Below are positions 58,215-64,000 of a stretch of 64,000 nt of DNA, in pieces. The DNA lies in NCBI GenBank assembly GCA_963920635.1, contig OY987298.1:64625949-64689948 (forward strand). The letters run 5' to 3'. The notes below the pieces were generated by a model. The model was given only the letters and a program-made list of their open reading frames with translations. It did no database searches and had not been told where the DNA came from. A program made the position numbers and the translations under genes. This DNA is from Pseudeuparius sepicola (lineage: Eukaryota; Arthropoda; Insecta; Coleoptera; Anthribidae). The first letter of the stretch is position 1. Each line of letters opens with the position of its first letter.

Positions 58215-60470
58215 GTTTGATATCATGATCCCCCAGTTTTTATCAAGGTCCTTCCTAATCATTCCAAATGCATGAATTGAGAAAATTTGTTAGGCGAAAA
58301 CTACCCCCACTACCCCTTAAGGCAAAAAAATGATAACCTTCATTGTACGATTCCCACCGTTTTAGCAAGGACGTTCGTAATGATTCCAGATGCACTAAAT
58401 CGTGGTTGAAAAAATTTCTTGTTTCAAAACTACCCCCAGCAAAAAAATATAATTTTCACCATTGCCGTTTTTAGCAAGAACGTATCTAATAAATCCAAAT
58501 TTGTGATTTTAAAAAAATGTTGGGCGAGAACTACCCCCAGAACCTCTTCATGAAAAAATGATAAATTCATTGTCGAATCCTCCCTGATTTTAGCAAGGAC
58601 GTTCGTAATGATTTCAGATGCACAAATTCGTGGTTTAAAAATTTTCTTGTGCGAAAATTACCCCTAGTAGCCCTTTAAAAAAAAAATTCCATTGTACGAT
58701 CCCCACCGTTTTTAGCAAGGACGTATCTAATTAATTCCAGATGCACAAATTCCTGGTTTAAACAAATTGTTGGCCTGATAACTTCATTTTCGAATTCTCG
58801 CCGATTTTAGCAAGGTCATTCGTAATGATTCTAGATGCACTAAATCGTGGTTGAAAAAATGTCTTGTACGAACACTACCCCAGCACCCCCTTAAGATCAA
58901 AAATGATAACTTCATTGTCGGATCTTGGCCGATTTTAGAAAGTACGTTCATAATGATTCCAGATTCACAAATTTGCGGTTGAAAAAATTTGTTGGGCGAA
59001 ATCTACTAATTCCTGTTCCCACCCAACGAGAGATTGTTTTTGATCCGATTATTCCCGCAATTTTTCCAACCACGTGTTCGTGAAATAAGGTATATAGTGA
59101 TTGTTTTTTCAAAAGGCGACAATAATCAAATTAAAGACATAACCTTTCGTGGGTGGGAAAGGGTAGTTTTTCCCCGCAAATGTTTTCAAGCACGCTTTCG
59201 TGAAATAAGGGACATAGTTATTGTCGTTTCAAAAAACAACAATCATTAAATTAAGAACAACCTTTCGGGGCTGGGAAGGGGTGTAAGGGGTAGTTTTTCC
59301 CCGCAAATGTTTTCAAACATGGATTCGAATATAGGACGATTTATTTAGGAATACCACCGCGATTTCCTCGCTTATTTTGAGCCCTACAAGAAAAACGTAA
59401 GAAACAAAAATGTGGAAATTTTTGACAGCTAAGTGGTTCTGAGAAAGAAATTGGCATCCATGGTCAACTTGTCGCTCAATATAAAAAAAAACTCAAATTG
59501 AGCAAAACTATTAATAGTCGTGGAATGTTTATTAGGAAAACCGGTTGATGGCATTGAGAAGCTTTATCCATCCAGGGGCTCAGATAGTTTCAGCAAATTA
59601 TACAGAGTATTCGGCTCTCCTGAGGGCATGGAAATTTTTGTGGATTTGAAGTTTTTTTAGCACAGCGTGAAAAGTTGGGCGTAGAGGCCCATTTCTTTTT
59701 AACATCGCCTGATGGCTGTCCAAAATAGCCATATTTTATTTTCTTAAGTATTTTCTGTAAAAAAAATTCTTTTGCAGCACCTCTTAGCTGTCAAAAATTG
59801 CCAAAAATTAGCGAGAAAATCGCGGTGGTAGTTCTAAAAAAATCATGCTGTATAGTGAATGCCTTTTTAAAAAAAGAAAGTAATCAGATCAAAAACAACC
59901 TTTCGAGGGTGGAAAGGGGTAGTTTTCGCCGCAAATGTTTTCAACCACGGATTCGTGAAATAAGGTATATAGTGAATGCCTTTTCAAAAAAGGAAAATAA
60001 TCAAATCAAAAACAATCGTTCGGAGTGGGAAGGGGTAGTTTTTCCCCGCAAATGTTTTCAACCACGGATTCAAAAAATGACTAAATAATCGTCTTAAAAA
60101 CAATCTCTGGTGGAGGGGATAGTTTTTCCTGACAAATTTTTTCAACCACTAATTGGTCAATCTGGAATCATTTGTAACGTCCTTGCTTAAACGGTGAAGA
60201 TCGGACTAAGAACAATCCAATTATCAATTTCTTCAGGGGTGCATGGGGTGTTCTGCTAATTTTTTCTACCACTTCCAAAAAACTACGATAGTCGGACCAA
60301 AAGCCATCTATCCGAAGATTGAAAGGGGTAATTTTATTTTTGTCTGGATTTTTTTTCTACCACGGGTTCATGCATCTGGAATAATTTGCAACGTCGTTGC
60401 TAAAAACGGCGCACATAATCGGACCAAGAACAATGGAGTTCTCCATCGGCATCGGAATAAATCGAGGATT
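58215..60470. repeat. Inverted satellite-like array with a dispersed-repeat core
   Basis: 58215-59010 holds about six degraded tandem units of about 130 bp. Each has a form of agcaaggacgttcgtaatga, ccagatgcac, aaattcgtggttgaaaaaat and gcgaaaactaccccc. 59030-59340 and 59870-60470 carry the reverse complement of such units (gggtagtttttccccgcaaa, tgttttcaaccacg, gattcgtgaaataagg). Between the last two, 59350-59760 is the second copy of the dispersed repeat at 23352-24190. The layout is palindromic around about 59020. Confidence 0.65.
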
Positions 60471-60808
60471 AAAATCTAAAGTTCCTGGTCTATATAATAT
60501 GGGAGTACCTACCTATACTGATAAACTTCATTATTCATATTGGGAATGATTTATAAATTTCCATTAATGTGAATTTTTGATTTGAAAAATGGCCGGCAAA
60601 ATAACATATTTGAAAACACCACAAATATTCTCGCCCAACGTGTAATCAATTCTACGTTATGGAATTAGTATTTAAATTATGAAAAACAAAACAACAGAAA
60701 ATCGCCCCTCTAGCCCTAAGGGGAGTAGGTATATATGCGCCGGCCTAGTGTCAATAATTGCAAGTAACACTTAGTGTTATTGGGTTCGCGGCGCTGACGC
60801 CATAAATT
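60471..60808. other. Non-coding stretch
   Basis: No gene or repeat recognised. Confidence 0.4.
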
Positions 60809-61204
60809 TTAAAAAATCCTCTGCTTGGAGTATTCCGCAGTTTCCCGGCCCCAGGGACACCGTGCGCGCATACAGAGGGCGTCTCCGGAGGGTCTTTTCA
60901 CGAAATTCCAAACATGGGCGTACGCGGAAAAAGGCAAATAAAATGTTCCCTTTCTATCTTGTTTTATGGCAATCTGGCGCCGTAGACGGGATGATTGCAA
61001 GAAAGATGTTCCATAGAAAATCCGTGGTCTTCCACTTTTTGGGAAGTTCAAACATGGTATTCCCTGCTCGCACTCCGCTATGGTGCGATAAAAAATTACC
61101 CTACGTGAAATATCTTCGTTCTCCAAGATCCGGAATATTTCAGCATTGGGCACCCGCTCAACCAATTTATAGATACTTTTTCGGAGTTCCAATTTATACG
61201 ACAT
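60809..61204 (-). pseudogene. Mariner-type transposase N-terminus (remnant)
   Basis: The 131-codon frame begins MSYKLELRKSIYKLVERV, then RVIFYRTIAECEQGIPCLN and FPKSGRPR. That is the helix-turn-helix and linker of a Tc1/mariner-like transposase, whose hallmark is the GRPR motif. After about residue 65 the homology fades and no catalytic DDE/D motifs follow. It is therefore a truncated dead copy. Confidence 0.55.
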
Positions 61205-61393
61205 TGTAACACCAAAACTTGACAGAAATGAACTGTCATCCCAAAGTCAACAACGTAAGCAATGTTTTGTTTCCAAAGGCAACTTGATATTATTTTATTT
61301 TTAGTTTTATTTAAAGCCGTTGAATGTTGTGCCAAAACTTTTAGGACATATACGTTATATTTTGTAGTAATAAAAATAAAAACAGGCATTATA

Positions 61394-62094
61394 CAGGGTG
61401 TTAGTAAATAAGTGCGACAAACTTTAAGGGGTGATTCTAAATGAAAAAATAATGACAGTTTGCTATATAAACGTAGGTCCGCAAATGCTTCGTTTCCGAT
61501 ATACAAGTCAAAAGTTTTTTAAAAAATGATAATTTATTTATTGTTATAGCTATGCGCACCTAACTAAAAATGTTTTATTCGAGATATTTTTATTTTCATT
61601 TGTTGTTTTGATTTATTGTTGCTGTATAGGATAGGTTTTTGATATTGTAATAGAAATTAAATATACGCGTTGTGTTGTTTTTTTTTTGCATAAAAATGGC
61701 GGCCCCTGTAAAAAAAAGGTAGGAGATCTTTTTTGTCACTAATTAAACGGGGATTTTAAAAACATTTTTTATTTTAAATTATCTCAGTGGCGTATCATTT
61801 ATTTTCTTAAAAATATCGAGGTCATTTCCCCTATGCACGCCACTGATTAACATAAAATTTTTAATCGGGTGTCAAAAAATGCGCTTTCTAGTCCTCTTAA
61901 AACCCACAAAATTTCATTTGAATATCTTAATCCGTTTCAGCGCAATAAATAAATTATCATTTTTTTTACACTTTGACTCCCTGTATATCGGAAACGAAGC
62001 ATTTGCGGACCTACGTTTATATAGCAAACTGTCATTATTTTTTCATGTAGAATCACCCCTTAAAGTTTGTCGCACTTATTTACTAAGACCCTGT
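61394..62094. repeat. MITE with about 110-bp terminal inverted repeats
   Basis: 61394-61504 and about 61975-62094 are inverted copies. The tip is cagggtgttagtaaataagt on the left and acttatttactaagaccctg on the right, and gtccgcaaatgcttcgtttc lies in both arms. The interior (about 470 bp) is non-coding. The left end is preceded by TA; the TA on the right is not preserved. The tip resembles mariner-type ends. Confidence 0.75.
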
Positions 62095-62343
62095 TTAAAA
62101 TTAATTAATTATGTATTTTAACAATTTGTTCCAAAAAATCGATTTTTTTGGGAGGTCATTGACCAATTAAGTATTGACCTTTAATAAAAGCCGCCACTGT
62201 GTTGTAGTAGTAGGTATTCTTGAAAGAAAGGAGCGTCTATCTATAGCCTGCCATCACTCTCGACAACAACAAAATTTCAGGTTTTTGGACTATACGTTAT
62301 AATTAGCTGCTTCGGAACTGATTTTGAAAAATTACCGTAAACC

Positions 62344-62605
62344 GGGGGAACTTCGACAGGTTTTTGACATATTTAGCCTCGCCCACTAAAATGTGTCAAC
62401 TAAAAACCGTTGACTCTTATGCCATTGTAGCACTTGATGTCTTGGCTTTCAACCATGAAAAAATTAATTTTGTCCCCCACCCCTTCTCCTTTTTTTTTTG
62501 GTCTCTTTTTTGTGTCGAAGTTACCCCGTATATGGGGTAACTTCGACACCTTATGTATTTTAGCGAATTGTCGAACTAGAGAAGCTCCTGGGTAACTTCG
62601 ACACC
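62344..62605. promoter_or_regulatory. Repeated aacttcgaca motifs, probable transposon end with transposase-binding sites
   Basis: gggggaacttcgacag (62344-62360), a perfect palindrome gtgtcgaagttacccc-gtat-ggggtaacttcgacac type (62512-62549, 16-bp arms) and gggtaacttcgacacc (62590-62605) share one motif. They lie downstream of the pogo-type transposase gene, where the left end of that element should be. Confidence 0.55.
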
Positions 62606-63019
62606 AAAAAAAATAAAATCAGATTAATTTTACATAGTTTCGTCATATTTTAAAGTTTAAAAGTATTAGCTAAGCCTAGGTAATAAAAGACCATAATGTT
62701 ATAAAACGATTTTATAAAAATAAAAACCTTTGGTTTCAAGACAAATTTGGTAAAAAACAAATCACATTCTTTAAAAAATAAAACTAAAAGGAACATTCTC
62801 AACAAAAGTAAACAAACAAAGTAAACAACGTAAGTAAACAAAGTAACACATAATATTGAACATATTAAACATAATATTAAAATAAAAACCTTTGGTTTCG
62901 AGGCACATTTGGTTTAAAAAACAAATCACATTCTTTAAAAAATAAAAAAAGGAAGATTCTCAAAAAGATTAAAAACGTAAACAAAGTAAAACATAATAAT
63001 ACTAATTATTAGAAAGGCT
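62606..63019. other. A-rich 3' flank of the pogo-type gene
   Basis: No gene. Two imperfect copies of aataaaaacctttggtttcr (about 62718 and 62880), each followed by caaatttggt- or aaacaaatcacattcttt-like sequence, indicate a diverged tandem duplication. Confidence 0.5.
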
Positions 63020-64000
63020 TTAGTCATCATCATCGCAAACAGGACATTCGTAATTCGCTCGTTTTGAACCATTATTACAATTTCCACAAACCCATTTGTT
63101 GCATGTTACGCACTTAATCCAAGCCTTTCGATTAGAGTACTCACAAAAATCTATCAAGCAAATTGAGCACGAGGCACAGGAACGACATTCATATTGGGGG
63201 TCATTCGAACCAAGATTACAACTGCCACAGACCCACTTTAAGCAGGAGACGCAACATATCCAATCATTTTTTCCAGTGTAATTATTATAACTGCAATTGC
63301 ATAGTGAGCAGTAAGAGTCAGCATTATTGCTGCCAGTATTGCTACCAATATTTTTGCCTGTTAGACCACGTGACGTTGAGGGTACTGGCTCCGCGGTGTT
63401 TACGTCAGGGTTAAAGCAGGTTGTCATTGATTTTTTCTTCTTTGAATTGGGTTTGGCAACAGTCTTTTTAGGCAACTTTGGTGGTAAAACATCATGTTCT
63501 TCGGTGTCTGAAGAATTGGGGAACTCAGTAGCTGCTTCACCTGGTAAAACATCAAGCTTTTGGGCAACTGCAGATTTGGGGGCCATTGTAGCCGGTTTCA
63601 TTTTCATTTGTTCACCTGGTCTTGTGGAAACTTTCTTTCCCCTTTTACGAACTGCAGTATCATCTTTGTTACCACGAGATTCCTTCAGAAACTCCAGTAG
63701 ACTTTCATCCAAAGACCTTTCCGAATTTGACTGTGTCGATGGAAGCTTTGCCAAAACGGTTTCTGGGTTAAAAGGGCTTATGCCTGTTGTCCGAAATCCG
63801 GACTTCAGGTTCTTCGCTGCATTGTCTTTTATGTGTACCCATAACCGGTTTAACAGCGATGGGAACTGCTCCTTCGGGATGGACCCTTTTCGACGCGATT
63901 CCTTTCTCCAGCCATCTAAAACCTCCCTCCACTTTCTTTTCATCGGAGCAAAAAAACTGACATCCAGCGGTTGCATTAAGTGTGTAGAATTTGCCGGGAG
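63020..64000 (-). CDS. Pogo/jerky-type (DDE_1) transposase, 3' part, with two Cys-rich PHD-like fingers; runs off the window
   Basis: The frame is open to the window edge, so the N-terminal CENPB-type helix-turn-helix and first catalytic residues lie outside. From the edge it reads LPANSTHLMQPLDVSFFAP, the end of the DDE_1 domain; the Asp in QPLD is the third catalytic acid. Counting from the Met at 63976 (318 codons): 10-72 is the conserved tail of the catalytic domain (GFRTTGISPFNP), 80-220 a Lys/Pro/Ser-rich linker, and 223-267 and 270-314 two copies of a Cys-rich module of the form C-X2-C...W-I-X-C-V-X-C-X-K-W-V-C-G-X-C. These resemble PHD-type zinc fingers. The end is four Asp residues and TAA/stop at 63020. 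It could be an active transposase or a domesticated relative; the subterminal motifs at 62344-62605 favour a transposon. Confidence 0.82.
   Translation of the reverse strand, partial: LPANSTHLMQPLDVSFFAPMKRKWREVLDGWRKESRRKGSIPKEQFPSLLNRLWVHIKDNAAKNLKSGFRTTGISPFNPETVLAKLPSTQSNSERSLDESLLEFLKESRGNKDDTAVRKRGKKVSTRPGEQMKMKPATMAPKSAVAQKLDVLPGEAATEFPNSSDTEEHDVLPPKLPKKTVAKPNSKKKKSMTTCFNPDVNTAEPVPSTSRGLTGKNIGSNTGSNNADSYCSLCNCSYNNYTGKNDWICCVSCLKWVCGSCNLGSNDPQYECRSCASCSICLIDFCEYSNRKAWIKCVTCNKWVCGNCNNGSKRANYECPVCDDDD

Noticed and set aside
60862..61209. 115-codon plus-strand frame
   Set aside because: It is antisense to the mariner transposase remnant, which has recognisable GRPR and HTH motifs.

Overview
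The window looks like a repeat-rich, intergenic stretch of an arthropod nuclear genome, most likely an insect. The base composition is AT-rich, there are no operons or ribosome-binding sites, and it holds many nested eukaryotic mobile elements. The insect inference rests mainly on a Ty3/gypsy element with a baculovirus-F-like envelope gene (the errantivirus pattern). I found no host gene I could name, no tRNA or rRNA gene and no CRISPR array. Almost every convincing coding region belongs to a mobile element.

Layout. 1-7 kb: anonymous AT-rich DNA, a degenerate non-LTR (Jockey/CR1-like) reverse-transcriptase remnant, and a tRNA-type SINE nested in an inverted-repeat element. 7.2-12.4 kb: a DIRS-type tyrosine-recombinase retrotransposon (gag remnant, RT/RNase H, recombinase). 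A 1.3-kb piece of it is duplicated head-to-head in inverted orientation, with shared lesions. 13.0-15.0 kb: a foldback-like element with arms of a 20-bp minisatellite. 15.8-20.9 kb: a second SINE, small hairpins, a long (TA)n tract, a degenerate MADF/BESS-like gene and a palindromic element. 21.0-22.9 kb: a complete mariner-type element with ~130-bp terminal repeats whose transposase has one premature stop. 23.1-28.5 kb: a block bounded by identical inverted 62-bp ends. It contains an intact Tc1-type transposase, MITEs and a dispersed repeat. 28.5-38.4 kb: mostly non-coding, with GC-rich repeat blocks and small palindromic elements.

38,442-47,125 is a nearly complete gypsy/errantivirus-like LTR retrotransposon on the minus strand. 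Its two 412-bp LTRs differ at 2 positions, and it has a 4-bp target duplication, a tRNA-Leu-type primer site and a polypurine tract. Gag has a zinc knuckle and a candidate -1 slippery site, followed by protease, RT/RNase H, integrase and an intact env ORF. Pol is broken by two frame changes and one nonsense codon. The standout is the 3' end of pol. Fused in frame behind the integrase is a TARG1/OARD1-like macro domain that keeps both catalytic residues (Lys and Asp) of ADP-ribosyl-glutamate hydrolases. The spacer between RNase H and integrase looks like a second, decayed macro-like fold. This suggests a retroelement that carries its own ADP-ribosylation-reversing activity.

47-64 kb: anonymous DNA; a four-copy 488-bp tandem array with inverted ends; GC-rich islands; hairpin elements; a LINE tail; an inverted satellite array; mariner remnants; and at the right edge the 3' part of a pogo/jerky-type transposase with a duplicated Cys-rich PHD-like tail and palindromic subterminal motifs.
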